64,000 nt of DNA from Cocos nucifera (GCA_006176705.1 QRFJ01003334.1:1-64000); one strand, 5' to 3'. Positions 24,563 through 38,129 are shown, counted from the stretch's first letter. Notes: generated by a model from the letters alone, not told the origin. Program-made: numbers and translations.

Positions 24563-27385
24563 ATGGGGAACTGCTGGAGCGCCAGGATCAAGGCGGAGAG
24601 CCCCTTCCACAGCGCGTCAGCTTCAGGTATGATGATAAGCTAGCTCGTGAAGCTTTTCGTTATCGAGGCCTCTCGATGCTTGGCTATGATTTTTTTGGAT
24701 GATTTTAACCATTTTTGGGGCCTTCAAGTCGAAATTTTTGCTCTTTTCGCTGTTTAGAGAGTTATGCCTCAATTAAAAAAGATGTATTAGTTACTGTCAG
24801 GTATTCGTAGGGTTTCATGATCATATATTTTGCCTGCGTGCTTGTGGAGCCTATACAGATGAGAGTTATTTGGTTGCTTTGATTTTATCCGATGGAGAGC
24901 CACGGCTGTTATAGCACAAAGCTAGCGATCTTGCGAAAGTTTTACTTTAATTTGATGTGTTCATCTCTTGGGTGTTGCTTTAAAATTAGTCTTCTTGTCC
25001 ACCAAGGTTTAGGGATCATATGATTTTATATTACTTTATTCTCTATGGGAACTTTTCTCGGTTAATATATATATATATATATATATACTTCGACTTAATT
25101 GAAAGGAATAGTGTTTGTTTGGCGCATGCAGGTGTAACCTCCAGGAATAATAGCAAAGATGGAAATGGGTTGAGTGGTTGTAGCAGCCGAGTATCCTCAT
25201 CTTCTGTGCCTCTGACCTGTCGTAGCGAGGATGAGATCTTGCAGTGTTCCAAAGTGAGGTGTTTCACCTTCGGCGATCTGAAAACCGCCACCAGGAATTT
25301 CCGCCCCGATAGCGTATTGGGAGAGGGGGGCTTCGGTTCTGTCTTCAAGGGGTGGATCGATGAACATTCATTGACGGCATCCAAGCCTGGGACTGGGATG
25401 GTTATTGCTGTGAAAAGGCTCAACCATGATGGTTTCCAGGGTCATAGGGAATGGTTGGTGAGTATAATTTCTTCTTCTCTGCAGGGCTGCCTGTCAAAAA
25501 GCATTAGAGTTGCTGCATATTGGTATCACAATTGAGGTCTTTATTTATTGGTTTGCAATTTCTTTCTTTTTCTTTTTCCTTGTCCTTAGGCTGAAGTCAA
25601 TTACCTGGGTCAGCTGTACCATCCCAATCTTGTAAGATTAATCGGATATTGCTTCGAGGACCAACACCGTCTTCTGGTCTACGAGTTCATGTCACGGGGA
25701 AGCTTGGAGAACCATCTTTTCAGAAGTAAGTTTGCTTCTAGCCTACCTGTCTTCCTATCGGGTTTGTCCTCATGGTGGATGGGTGCTTTATGTTGGAGTG
25801 GAGGGAATAGAATCCTGGTCACACGTTGTATGATCCCGTTATGTTTTAGAAATGCTGATGGTCCATTCTGGTTGTCTTAGATGGTAAATGACGACTCCTC
25901 CTGGTTACTGGGCTGGAATGTTGATGCAGGGGGGTCATACTTTCAACCTCTAGCTTGGAACCTTCGAATGAAGGTTGCCCTTGGAGCTGCCGAAGGACTG
26001 GCTTATCTTCATAGTGCTGAAGCGAAAGTTATATATCGTGATTTTAAGACGTCCAATGTCCTCCTTGATTCGGTATGTGAAGCTTATACGCATTTAGTTT
26101 TCTGCTTTTATTTGCCCCGCCCCACACAGCTTTCCAATAAATCTGTTTCATGACGGTGCAGAACTACAACGCAAAGCTTTCTGATTTTGGATTGGCAAAA
26201 GATGGTCCTACGGGTGACAAGACCCACGTCTCAACAAGGGTTGTGGGGACATATGGGTATGCAGCTCCTGAATATCTTGCAACAGGTATTTTTCCACTTG
26301 GCCAGGCCACTCATTATCACCCTTAAACTTGGTTAGCTGTGTATTTCAAATGTCATATGAAAGTTTTGAGTTTGAAGTTCTGTTCGTGTGCAACTCTGCT
26401 AAATCTGCAATACCCCATGCTCCTGCTTGTTAGGTTTTGAGCATTTGTCCAATGTGTTAATAAAAAGAATGCAAAACTAGGTCCGCTCACTCCATATGCG
26501 AGACCAACAAAAATTTGGTTTATGAATCGATACTGAACTTTAATTCCAAATAAATTGCCCCTATTATCATTAGATATACTGTACTTTTTCTAAATTTTGT
26601 CATAACTTCAATCAAATTCCAGCTTCTTCTTCTTTTTTTTTTTTTTTGGCATCGAACACCAGGCTTGAGATCCAACACGGTTTGTAACTACAGAACCTTG
26701 TTGCCTATGCCCACAGACAGACATGCACGCACGGTTTGATCATCTATGTATGGAAGTGGCCGCCTTGATTCAAAGACGAATGGTGTATGAATTTGTAATA
26801 TTTACAGCTCGGTTTCTATAGATCACATTTCCATTCTCTGGTCTGATGCCTTCTACACAGAGATGGCTAGGTGAACTGGAGATATTGCTTAATTCTTTTT
26901 TGTCACATCCTAAAGCCCTGACTGTAATACATGGTTCCAATTTTATAGGTCATCTGACCGCCAAGAGTGACGTGTATAGCTTCGGAGTCGTCCTTCTAGA
27001 AATGTTATCCGGACGACGGGCCATTGACAAGAATCGACCACCTGGAGAACACAATCTGGTAGAATGGGCAAGGCCTTACCTCACGCATAAACGCAAGATC
27101 TTTCGTGTCTTGGATACCCGGCTGGAGGGGCAGTATTCGCTAGGAGTAGCACAGAAGGCTGCTGCACTTGCGTTACATTGCCTATCCACAGAAGCCAAGT
27201 TCAGACCCACCATGGATGAAGTGGTATCGACGTTGGAACAGCTTCAGGACAACAAGGACGCGGCAAAACAATCTCAGTCTGAACCAAAAGTGCATTCTCG
27301 AAGCCTTGGTAACAGCGGCCACAGGCTGAGCCAGGGAGGTTTGGAAGGGGCTGGGACTAGGAAAGTTGCATATCCGAGACCATGA
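24563..27385 (+). CDS. Receptor-like cytoplasmic kinase, subfamily VII (PBL/APK1 type)
   Basis: Exons: 24563-24626, 25132-25457, 25590-25725, 25930-26072, 26162-26285 and 26949-27385; 1230 nt in one frame, 409 aa. The N-terminus MGNCWSARIKAES has Gly2 for myristoylation and Cys4 for palmitoylation, so the protein should sit at the plasma membrane. The kinase domain begins near residue 78: glycine loop GEGGFGSVF (85-93), Lys116 in IAVKRL, Glu132, catalytic Asp213 in IYRDFKTSN (the Tyr-Arg-Asp form typical of this subfamily, RD class), Asp231 in DFGLAK, and APEYLATG in the activation segment with its conserved Thr/Ser context. No transmembrane segment. The C-terminal 60 residues are Ser/Lys-rich and variable. 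Family members relay immune or growth signals from receptor kinases such as FLS2 or BIK1 partners; the specific role here is unknown. Exon junctions keep phase and all sites are GT-AG. Confidence 0.93.
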
Positions 27386-28518
27386 GCTTCTTCACCTCTT
27401 CGTTCCTAGCTGGGCGACCCAAAGTGGTTGGGCCACCGAAGGCTTCTAAAGCACAGGGTTATACTTAAACGATGTAATTATATGCCTGCGTCATTATTGT
27501 GTAGCTACTCGTGCTAGTCTTCTTATACTGTATCTCATCATCACCACGGTGACGTCTCAGATCAGAATGTCATGTCCGCCAGCATATAATGTTTGTTATA
27601 TTTTCTAAATTGTTTCTCTCTTATTTGGGGCTGAGTGTTCTCATTTATCTCGGCAAGTGAATCCTCCATGTATACTTTTTACTGATGCATGCTTTTCCCC
27701 CATGGCTGAAGAATTACTTATTTAATCTAAGTCTAGTTTGCTGTAATATTTTCATTTCCATGACAAGCGTGCAGGGCTTTTAAGTTGACCCTGGAATAAT
27801 GTAAAATTCTCGCAAGATCAGGACCTGGCAGATTTGCACACGGCCGCCTCTCGCGAAATATATGTTTTCTTATCGTGCTGTGTTTGTCGCCCGCCCGGTC
27901 GGATCAGAGCCCGTGGAGCTCAACTTAATGTTAACCCAAGGCCCGGGCCGCGCGGCGCGAACTACGGAGTTGTTGAATGTGACAGGCCAAGCCTATTAAT
28001 GGTCAACCAATATCCTTCTCGAAGGACTGTGTTCGCTTTAGGGCCGAAAGCATTTCCATAACTGGACTGTTCGCTAGAAATCTACAAGGGAATCCAAACA
28101 GGAATCCTTTTAGAATGTTGGCAAGATGATCTTGAAGGTGGTGATACAACACTCCAATTAATCAAGACTAGCTATAATAATAGATGGCCGCTACTAAATA
28201 CTGTAAACATTGGATGACTATTGTATTGGTATACCAACATTTTTTTTTATTTAGAGGGATATTTTTGTCCTCCTGGATTTCTGATGTTAAGGTCAGATAT
28301 CATATCATTAAATTGGGTGATGATTTAAGGATGGTTTGGACTCATTACAATATAAGATCATCTTCATACAACCAAATATGATATCTCAAGATCTTATTAC
28401 ATCCATCGACATCATTCTTAATCTTGACATGATGATCTCTCAAAATCTTATTACATCCATCGATATCATCCTTAATCTCAATCTTGAGATGATTATCACA
28501 TACTAAACACCCCCTTAA
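27386..28518. other. Kinase 3' flank and intergenic DNA
   Basis: The first 200-250 bp are presumably 3' UTR. 27830-28060 is GC-richer with no recognisable gene. 28380-28500 holds two versions of a tcttattacatccatcgaYat / atctYaaYcttgaYatgat segment about 57 bp apart, decayed repeat material. No exon chain is visible. Confidence 0.5.
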
Positions 28519-28806
28519 AGCGCATTTGATAAATGAGATAAATGAGAGACTATCCCTCCAAAAGTGCATTGTCCTGCCAAATGCCGAAAAAGTAATGGTA
28601 TAGCCTTATTCAAATAAGGCCAGCTATTTGGATAATTTCGTCTCACCCAAATGATGGAATAAAATTGTTCCATGAGACATATAGAACTTATTTTCTTCTA
28701 TTTACAAATGTATTCACCAAAAAGTGAGTAATTTTATTCTTCAACAATCACAAAAACCCATACACTTATTTGTTCCTCCTCCTCCCTCTCTAACCAAATG
28801 CCCAAA
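28519..28806. mobile_element. MITE candidate
   Basis: The left end agcgcatttgataaatgag and the inverted right end tttgggcatttggttagagag share gcatttgRttA and a gag tail, as in hAT-like miniature elements that start near CRCATTTG. About 288 bp, no coding capacity. Target duplication not resolved. Confidence 0.35.
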
Positions 28807-29776
28807 AGTAAATTATTCAACATATCACACGATCCTATCTATAAAAGATGGAATAGCCCTCCAAAAATTATCCTCCTTACTTGGTAGTCTAAAAGCCAAT
28901 AATATAGTTATACCACCACATAGAGTTACAAATAGAACCAGATATTTACATGTGGATCATTCATATCCATTTATCCTTTTTTGGGGAGAGGGGTACAAAA
29001 ATATCCAGCTCTTGATGGAAAGATTATGAATATTAATTAAATACTTAAATTTATATCTACATCTACATAAAAATTTAGATATAAAAATAAATCCAAATAG
29101 AAATTATTTGATAAAATTTTCCCTCTCCTATGAGTCATAACTCAAACATGAACAAGAAATTTTTATTAAAATTATTGTTAAAATTGACACGTTAGAGAAA
29201 ATAGCTGCTTTTATATAATGTCGGGATAAAGATAGAACCTCAATTTCGCACATCAATTGGGACTCAGTGAGTCGAGAGATCAAAGTAGACTAGATGCACA
29301 AAGCCACACGCCAAAATGCATACGGTTCCCAAAGAATAGCAGATATTTATGGGGCAAAGCCAGATCTATGCAATATTCAACTACATTAATAAGCCTCCAC
29401 TTGGCCAAGTGCAGTTTCATCCGACAAACGCCACCCGTCAAAGCTTAGAACCATGCGAGCAATCTTCAACACATATATCATGCACAAGGATCTAGAGAGG
29501 GAGAGGGAGAAGAAGAGGAGGGGGGGTTTAAAAGCATATCTTCTATAATATCCTGCTTTTATAAGTTAAAGCTACAGAAGCATTTGTCCATGCAACTAAA
29601 ACCCTAATCAACACTCCTAGAAACATATATCATGACAACCAAAAAAGCAAAATGAGAAACAGCAACCCAAGCACTGCAAGATACAGCAAACAGGGCAAAG
29701 TATAGTCATTCAGATGCACAGAGCTCTAACAGCAAACCAAAAAAATATCATACTCGCCTATACTTCCAGTAACTTC
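28807..29776. other. Intergenic and SR-gene 3' flank
   Basis: AT-rich to 29250, then mixed. 29480-29525 has a GA-rich run (gagagggagagggagaag). The stretch next to 29776 should contain the 3' UTR of the minus-strand SR gene; its poly(A) site was not located. No other gene seen. Confidence 0.5.
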
Positions 29777-32700
29777 TCATCCACTGCTGCGCCTGGGGGA
29801 TGAATCAGCAGATCTCGAACGTGATCCAGGTGGTGAACCTGAGGTTTGTCTCGGTGATCTCCAACGGGAATGTGATCCCTCCTCAGCATCATATGAACCC
29901 CTTCTGTAAATGCATCACAGTAAGATAATAAATTCATTAGTTCCCCTACATATATATATTAAAAAAAAAGATGGCTTCACGCCAAAAGAGAGCCAAAAAA
30001 AAAAAAAAAGAACTAACTTCATTTAGCAGCTAGTTTTATTTAACAAGACATGAAACTGCTCTATACTGGTGTAGAACCAAACGCCTGCACCTAAGGGTCT
30101 CTCTCGTTCTCTCCAGTGTTGAAGTCATAGCTTACAGAAGACGACTTTGGATTGCTTTAAGTGCGTATGCCCAATATAGTTGCTCTAAACACTATAGGCA
30201 CATACGATATTTAAATAATCAGTTCACTACATGACATAAACTATGATGAATTCTAGAAGATTCACTAAAATGAAATTACTAATTAACTCTGTATTCCAAT
30301 TATTTTTGTAATAAATGGAACAGTCAGCTCCAAGTTGTAAACATGATCAAGATTTGCAAGACTATCTTCCAAAAAATTAACACATAAAGAAACTTACAAA
30401 TGCATGATTCAACTTACTCATCACGCCTGTTGTCAGCTTGATTATGGTTAGCATCATTCTGACTTGGAGAGTGTGATCTCTGATTTCGGTCCTCATCACA
30501 TCGTTGTGGATTCTCTCTTGGGGATTTTGTATGACCTGACTGCCTTCTCCTTGGAGAAACAGAGTGGTCACCTCGGTATCTCAGGGCAGGTGAGTACGAT
30601 CTGTTGATGAAAGAAGGGTCATCAAAGAGTTGCTCATCTATTGAGTCAATAATTTGCTTCCTTCTGTCAAATTTCGTCTTGCATCACCTACCGTGACCGC
30701 TGTCTAACCCTACATGAGTAGCGAGGAGAGCGTGAACGAGACACTGAACGAGAGCGGGAGCGTCCTATTACATTCATCGTGCCCAAAAAAAAAAAACAAA
30801 AATTCTCAGTAGGAGATTAGATGCATGTTGCTTAGCAAACAAAGTATGCATGTGACTTCTAGAGGATTAGACTACCATGATTTAATACCAAAGTAAATAC
30901 TATATATACTAAGTTCCCAACCAGAGACCACCATATAAAGAGTAAAAAAACTAACCAAATATGACATGATTTAGAAAGAACAGAAATTTTGTTTATGACC
31001 ATCTACCTATGACATGGACATGAAACAGCAAAAGACATGAATCATGTACTTGGAAATACTTTGTAAATACAAAATTGTGTACTTTGATGCTAAAATGCAA
31101 AAAGCAATGCCAACTTAAAACTCACAAAGCTGCATTCATATGCAAGGCATGAGACTTTAATTTAGAATTATACGCTTGTCAACTTATGGAAAAATCGTAA
31201 AAATTACAAATTATTTTGAAAGAAATTCACCCTAGCAAAGTTCTCCTATTAACAAAAAGTTGACAGCAGCATCTTGCAGCATGACACATATGATACTAAT
31301 TTGGATAAAAGTCCGGCAAAGAGGCATGCATCATCATTTTCCAGTGGGACAACAAGCCTGGTCCATTCCAAATTAAGTATAAAATTGGGGCAAAAAAAGG
31401 AGGAAAACAGCTCACATAGATTCATAATTAAAATGGTATAGAGCAAAAAATTTATTTGCTTGCCCATCAAGCACAAAACATACAAAGGGAGCATCAGAGG
31501 AATGGGAACTGAACAAGCATCGGATGCAAATGAAATGGCCCACTTCCCAAACTTTACATTGATTAGGGTCAGGTCATCAGAACTGCCGTATTGAAAATAA
31601 AATACTGAATATCATTGGCTTAGGCCTGGTTCATTTGCATCCATCATGCAAGATGATCCCATGACCACATACTGCCCACCCTAACATCTTCAAGCAGGCA
31701 AACAGAAGCATGCTTGAACAAAGAATCAGCATGAATGAGCAAAAATCAAACAACACATTAGTCTACCTTATATAGTTATCATTATGAATTTGTGTATCGA
31801 GCCCCTTGGCAGTTACACCCTCCATTAAAGAGGCAAAGGTGCCAGCCTTCCAGGTTCAAGTCCTCAGTGGTGCATCCCCTAGTACTTAGATCTAGGTAAT
31901 TATGATACACATGGGTCCTTCCCCTTTCTCTCAAAAAGAAATACGATAATTTATTTGAGCCACAAGAAATGAATGTTCAGAAATATATAAAAATTAGATA
32001 TCTTTAAGAGATCCTAAAATTTATACATCAGAATTTTATTTTAAGAATCTTTTGTATCTATATGCAAATAGAAATTTCAATGCACATTTTCTAAGCAAAT
32101 CAACTTTACTTGTTTAGTAAATATTGGAAGAAATCATAAAATTAATATTCTTGACATAACAATTCAGTTGTTTCCATTTCTTTATCACAAATCTTCTTTA
32201 TTAAATTTAAACCACAAATTCTGGATGAGCTTTGCTGTTTCCTATAAATTAGAATATGACAAAATGGATAAATATGCACGAGCACTGATGACAATATTCA
32301 TCACTTCCAAACTGCAGGTCTAAGAGAAGTTTACATAATAATAATGAAACAAGGGATTACCATAATAAGAAGAACGGCGACCATCATAACCAGAAGGCCC
32401 TCTGTAGAAAAGATTTGGTCACAAGTAAGCAAATTCTAAGGCAAAATATTACGATCATTTTAGAATTAACAAGAAAAATCAATTAGATGAAAAGGGTCAT
32501 TAAAATACCTAGGCCTAGCTCTACCACGCATTTCCTCAGGTCTTTTCCTTGATTCTGCAGCAAGAACTACAGTTATCTCCCTACCACCAAATATTTGTCG
32601 GTTCATGTGATACTGGGCTTCTGATGCATCATAAGCATCAACAAACTCCACAAATCCAAATCCTCGGGGCATCCTGCATGGGACATAATAAAATACATAT

Positions 32701-34014
32701 ATTCAAATAAGGAAAATGCATCATTAACAAACCAAACAACTAGGAAAGGTTGAAAATGCACGTGTCTGCTAAGTTTACCGTCAAAATGAAATCACTTAAT
32801 ATGCCTTCTATAGTTCTTGATGGAGCACAGACAATGACTTAATAGCACTTCCATCAAAAGGGTACTCAAGTGTCACAAAAAGCGGTTAGCAGTCCATGCA
32901 CTAGTTTCTGATGTTTCTTCTATAATGACTATGTACAGAAACTTCATATAATGCATTTACTTCAAAATCTTCAACACGAATGTAACCAACATTGCTTCAA
33001 ATTATCTTCTCATGCAACCCACTTCCAAAGATCAGCATTCCATCTTCTCTTCCCCAAACTAATTTTGACTTGGAATTAAAATCTCTCCAAACAGGAGGAA
33101 CTTCTTCATTTGAACAAGACTCAACCCCTCAAGCAAATGAAAAGGTTAGACAATGCTAAACAGTGTGTCTTCAACAAATGCAAGGCTTGTATTTACTTCA
33201 AACCAATATACCCCTGAGAACCAGTTCAAAAAATAATTCATGTTGAAAGCAAAAGAGAGGCGGATGATATTATCACAAAAGAAGTATTCCTCTACCAAAA
33301 AAAAGGAAAGGAAAAAAGACTTAAAGATATCAATCAATCAATAGTCAAAGAGAACGTAAAGCAAAATGTAAGAAGGAAACGAAGTGGTCAAACTGACTGA
33401 CCATTGTAAGTGTTACTGATATATTTTTGGCCTTTATGAAGCCTCAGAGCAGGTTTCAATTATTTACAACCCAAAATAATAGTGGTGAAAGAATGAACAG
33501 GAAAATGGCAGTACAAATCTGCAGGCCATGTCACAACCAGGAAAACAAGTGAAATAAGATTATACTATCACAAGAAGAACTGATTTAATATACAAATGCT
33601 CACCCAGAATAATAGTCCTTGGGCAAGTAAACATCCCTGACCGGCCCAAATCTTTCAAATGAAGCACGAAGGTCCTCTGGTCTGCAAACCAAAGATGAAG
33701 ACAAAAGGAAAAGGCTACATAAAATTACTCCATAAATAAATTACTAAATTATAGACTCCAAAAATAGTAATATATTTCCCTCAGCTGACATTGTTAACCA
33801 AAAATTAAGTGCACAAAATTCACTATCATAGTATCATATCCAACACAAGAAATCATTACCTGCAATTTAGGGGAATGTTGCGGACCAAAAGACTCCTGTT
33901 GTTCTGTTCCTTGCGGCCACTGTACCCACCATATCCCCTTCTTGGTGGGCTTCTTCCCCTTCCGGTATATCCCCTCCTTGGAGGACTATAGTAGGGTGGA
34001 CTGTACCTCCTCAT
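29777..34014 (-). CDS. SR splicing factor, SCL subfamily (SCL30A/SCL33-like)
   Basis: Coding exons on the minus strand: 34014-33860, 33681-33604, 32673-32509, 32401-32361, 30764-30692, 30663-30418 and 29903-29777; 885 nt, 294 aa. The N-terminal extension MRRYSPPYYSPPRRG is specific to plant SCL proteins. One RNA-recognition motif follows (about residues 41-120) with RNP2 LLVRNI (42-47) and RNP1 RGFGFVEF (81-88). The rest is Arg/Ser-rich (RSRSRSVSRSRSPRYS, later SPRRR, SPREN and RSRSADSSPRRSSG). Role: nuclear pre-mRNA splicing regulator. All junctions keep frame, but joining exons 5 and 6 removes only 28 nt (30691-30664). Left in, that segment creates a stop at once. The other introns are of normal plant size. 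Either the 28-nt piece is the remnant of a collapsed intron or the locus carries a deletion affecting function. The leader carries a further intron of 2.8 kb. Confidence 0.88.
30664..30691 (-). other. Apparent 28-nt intron in the SR gene
   Basis: Minus strand: cacg|gtaggtgatgc to atttgacag|aagg. Both ends fit splice consensus, the phase is 2/2, and removal joins ...RQRSR to RKQIIDS... in frame. That length is below any plant intron I know to be spliced efficiently (about 60-70 nt). Read through, codon CGG is followed directly by TAG. Candidate explanations are assembly collapse, a real intron deletion, or a non-functional allele. Confidence 0.6.
31795..31945 (+). mobile_element. tRNA-derived SINE candidate in SR-gene intron
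   Basis: ggttcaagtcc at 31853-31863 is an exact polymerase III B box. About 45 nt upstream, ttggcagttaca is a weak A box. Further downstream are gtgcatcccctagtac and a T/C-rich tail near tttctctcaaaaag. It sits antisense to the host gene. Copy comparison is needed to define the ends. Confidence 0.35.
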
Positions 34015-34024
34015 GATAGAGCAA

Positions 34025-36848
34025 CTATACTAACATACCAAAATTTTATCTTGAATCACACATGTATAACCAAGAACAGCAAATAAAACCAATGCAATTT
34101 AAATCTTAAAATACACAGTAAGACAAAAGATGGAAGAACCACCTATGACGTGTCTTTAATTTGCTGTATCTAGAAACAGCAGGGATAAACAGGAAGATGA
34201 AAATGTACATGGTCTGTGACATGTACCAAGATCTCCAGAGGATCCTGAGGCATCTCATCATGCAACTATTTTGTTTTCAAGGATGACTCGTGCATTATCA
34301 GACACTTTAAATGCAATCAACTAACAGTTTTCTTGGATGTTAGGCATTGTTTGAAAGGCACTAGAAGTGTTAAAAAAACAATCTGATACGTAAAATTGCA
34401 CGCACCAAGAGAGCTAAGTAGGTTCTTTCCCCAACTCTGAGCGAATTTTTATCCAAGCCTAAGTCAACCTATGGAGAACAAAAATGAAGATTGATAATTC
34501 CTAACCAATCAGATCATGGATGTATATTTCATAGGCCATGACCAAGCTTGTAAGAATTTAATCAGTTTCAGACAAGTTCAGCCCAAACTACTGAAACACT
34601 ATAATACGGAAACTAGTGGAAATAGTGCTGGTGGAGTTTAGGGAAGGTATGATTGCAACTGCACTAACCAACTGAAGCACAAGTTATGTGCCAAAACTGG
34701 AATGAACAATGCTTTAGAAAGTGGCCACGGCATGTTGGAAATTGATCGCATGGTGCATGTATGGTATGCAACTGTAGAGCTGATCATAGGCCAGGCCTTT
34801 GGCCTAAACTACAATTATTTTTTGATGGGCTTCGGGCCAGGTTTATTTAAATGTTGACATTTCCTGTGCCCAAGCCTAGCCCACAATCAGCTCTATTCAA
34901 GTGCACATGCAAGCATACAGTAGGTCAATATTTTAGAAATATTTAAAAATAAATGGAATTCATGAAGCTAGACAAAAATAAGTTACAATTCAGAAATAAG
35001 GAATAAAAATTTCAGAAAAAAATTAAGCATACACTTCTTAGTTCAGAGCTTATTTTGATATAGTATGGCATACTTATCTTTAAAAAATAATAGTACTTTT
35101 ATACAACCCATGCTCAAATTTCGAGCAAACTAATGCAACAAACAAAATTATGAATCATCAAATGCTGAATAATCAAAACAAGGATGTACAGCTTATGACT
35201 AAGTTTAAAATACCAAGTTACAAACAAAACATGTGATATTTAAACTACTAACTTTCAAAAAGATGTTCAAAAGTAAATCTTCTTCAAGTGACCTATTGTT
35301 CACAATCACAATGCATACATGTTCAGGCTGCATCAACAAGCTGCTTGGGCCTACATAGGTGCTTGACAGCTTATTATGCAGACAAGCCCCAATGTAGTGC
35401 AGTCACCAAGAAGCATCCACATATACAGGCACATAGATGGCCCCATGAACTGCATTTTAGAACACTCATTCCAAAATAATGAATAAGCTAGATGGGCTAC
35501 AGACTGGGGTTAGAAAAACAATTCTAATGTTTGGTTTGGAATACAAAAATTATTGAATCAGGTACTACAATCAGGTTTCTGTCAGGTATCTACAGACCAA
35601 CAGAAACCCCAGGCCATGGTAATTCCTTGTTACAATTCACTGGATTGTCATTACATAATCATATCTCAACCTGAATGGTCATGTATCTTTTATTAGTCTA
35701 GTTACATGCTTAAGTAATGTACTAGTCTGGATCTTTTCTGAAATATTATGAGATCTTCTACATCCATTAAAGCAACATTTATCAATTCACAACTCATGAG
35801 ACTATAAAAATTCATTAGACGAGACATTTGATTTGATTAAGATAGAGGATTGCACAAGAAGATTCGACAGGACTTTTGGACATGAAAAGGCAAAAAAAAA
35901 CTTGGCATTAAAGCTTACATTAATGCTTTGCTTTTACCCTGGTTTGAATTTGCGTGAATTGCAACTTTAAGTATTAAACTTGAAGCATCCTACCATATTT
36001 TAGAGGGGAGCAGCGTATCACATTAAGGTCCACAACTCATAACTAAGGAGACAGAACTCAGCACGCCAAAAGAACAAGATGCTGGGTGAATCAGTGCAAA
36101 CATGGCTGTTTATCTCCTCAATGGGAATCAGCCACTGCACTTGGTAGGCCCTTATAAAATTCCCGTTCTTGAACTGAAATCATATTTATGAGATTTTTTT
36201 TCCCTTTCTTTATGCTTTAAAACTAACTTTCGGGGAGATCTTTTAGTTAGGAATCAGAAGTCTTCAACTTGTAAGTTAGGGCAGCAATAAGGGTTTAAAG
36301 GGAGCTAGACAACAAGACATTGAAGTTCCTTTCTATGATCTTGTCTCTCCTTTTGTTGGTTTTATCACATCAATGAGCAGAACCGCCAAATATGGATCGT
36401 AGGTTCCATAAATTTCACCGAGATGTACTGGAAACCCAGAATTATCTCAGATCTAGGGTTGTATTATAAATCTTAAGATGAAATTCCAAAAAAGTCGATC
36501 TTCTTTCACGTTCCAGGAAAAGGTTCCCTGCATGGTATAATTAAATATAAATCTAACGCTAATTCGAAAAATCCAGGCATAAATAAATAAATCGCTAAGA
36601 ATCCCAGCATCAGAAATATGAATGAAGAAACAATACACATACAAGGATTCACAAACATTAAATACAACCGCAGAGCTCATAACCTGAGTTGGAAATAGTA
36701 ACAAGAAACCCTAAATCGCATCTGAGAAAGAGAAATCGGAGTGCTAGAACTTCGTCCAAAAAGGAAAAAAGGGCACGGTTGGAATTAGGGTTACAGCAGA
36801 TCGTTCACGGATCATCATGCATGGAAGCGATGGAAGAAGAGCTCGTAC
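34025..36848 (-). other. 5' UTR intron of the SR gene
   Basis: Minus strand donor ctccag|gtacgagc (first intron base 36848) and acceptor gttagtatag|ttgctc (last base 34025), leaving 10 nt of leader before the ATG. Length 2.8 kb. The interior is AT-rich with no coding segment. Long introns near the 5' end are usual in SR genes and often host alternative, non-productive exons; none can be called here. Confidence 0.6.
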
Positions 36849-37002
36849 CTGGAGGAAAAGAGTGCAGTGTGGACCCTAGATTCGAAGCAGAGAGAAGGTC
36901 GTGAGATAGAAGGCAACAAGGGGCTGGGTTCGTCCGGCTCCCTTCAAAAATTTTCGATATTCGGAACGGCGAAAAGGGCCCTAGGCGGCCGTATAAATAA
37001 GG
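36849..37002 (-). promoter_or_regulatory. SR gene leader exon and TATA box
   Basis: gtataaataa on the plus strand (36991-37000) gives ttatttatac on the minus strand, a serviceable TATA element. Transcription would begin around 36960 and run to the donor at 36849, a leader exon of about 110 nt with the plant-typical CT-rich composition. An opposite-facing use of the same box cannot be excluded. Confidence 0.5.
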
Positions 37003-37399
37003 GCGTTAAAACCATCTGAGAGAAGTAACCCGGTTCAGGCTTTTGGTTCGGGGAAACCAGGCTGGATTGAGTATGTTGGATTAGAAGTCCAGCAATCCAC
37101 AATATTTAAATTATTTCAAACTTGAGTGTTTATCTAAATTTAAATTTTATTAAATATTAATTCGATTTGAACCGAGTTTTAATGATTCAAGCTTAATTTG
37201 ATTTTTTACTTTCTAGCAGGATATAGAATATTTAAGCTAATCAGTTAGTCTCATGTTTAGTTTGATTCTAAATTAACCTCAAATTAAGGTCAAAATAATG
37301 ATAAATAAATCAAGCTTGCTCTCAGTATTTAAGTAGAAGTTAATTTCAAACCAATCTTGTTTGGACCTTAGCTCGATCAAGCTAGATCCAATTGCGTTC

Positions 37400-38118
37400 C
37401 AACATATAGACAGGGGGAAGTGGGCCTTGGGGGAAGTGGGCCTTGAGGGAGAGAGGATATAGATGGAGGTTATTAATACTTATTGACTTGCAATGATGAT
37501 TGTTATGGAATCGTGGCATCTTAACTATAATTCTTGAGAGTCCGATCATTGACCGTTGACCTTCGAATCGAAAATGGTACCTCGACTGTCCATGTGTGGT
37601 GAATCGACAATCTTTACTTACTCCAACTATAATTATCATAGTCGGTGGGATTAATAGATCCCATCAATCATACCATTAAAGAAGACAGCTTATTATACAT
37701 TGCCCATAGTCACATTGACTATCAAATCCTAGAGGACCATACTAAAATCATTAATGAAAATGATTAATTCTTATCGAGCAAGATGGTGTTAGACGTTGGA
37801 CTCCACAAAATTTAAGTAGAACTTCCGAAATAATGTGATCGAAAAAGGGCGGAAGCCCTCATTGCTTTTTTCCTTCATGCATGATTCTAAATTCAGCCTA
37901 TAAATATAAAAATAAAGAGACTCTTGAAAAAAAGTATACAATCCAGTCATGCTTTACCTCTCTCATTTATTCTACATATTCCTAAATTAAGCATCAAAGG
38001 ATCTCCATCAGAGCCAACTATGACAAAAAATTTATTTTACAGGTCCGATCACCGTTCTCCTCCATAATATCCATTGTTCTTCAATGGCACCGATCAGAGT
38101 CCGGATCTAGCAGCAACA
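37400..38118 (+). mobile_element. Probable solo or relic gypsy-type LTR
   Basis: gcctataaatataaa (about 37898) looks like an LTR TATA box. It is followed some 90-140 bp later by cctaaattaagcatcaaagg, caggtccgatcaccg and ccggatctagcagcaaca. The order matches the 3' half of the LTRs here: element A has cgtcggagggtcctgcc then gcaggtccccgg; element C has cgaaggatcctaaatcgaagg then tgcaggttcttcaac. No internal gag/pol lies next to it. The left boundary is uncertain. Confidence 0.35.
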
Positions 38119-38129
38119 GTGACCTACAT

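Noticed and set aside
25062..25087. (AT)n in the kinase gene as a coding segment
   Set aside because: It falls in intron 1 between a good donor (24627) and acceptor (25131); the poly Tyr-Ile frame is an artefact.
30691..30764. SR gene as a plain frameshifted pseudogene
   Set aside because: A single GT...AG removal restores frame through the last two exons exactly; random decay would not leave consensus splice ends at matching phase. Kept as an open question.
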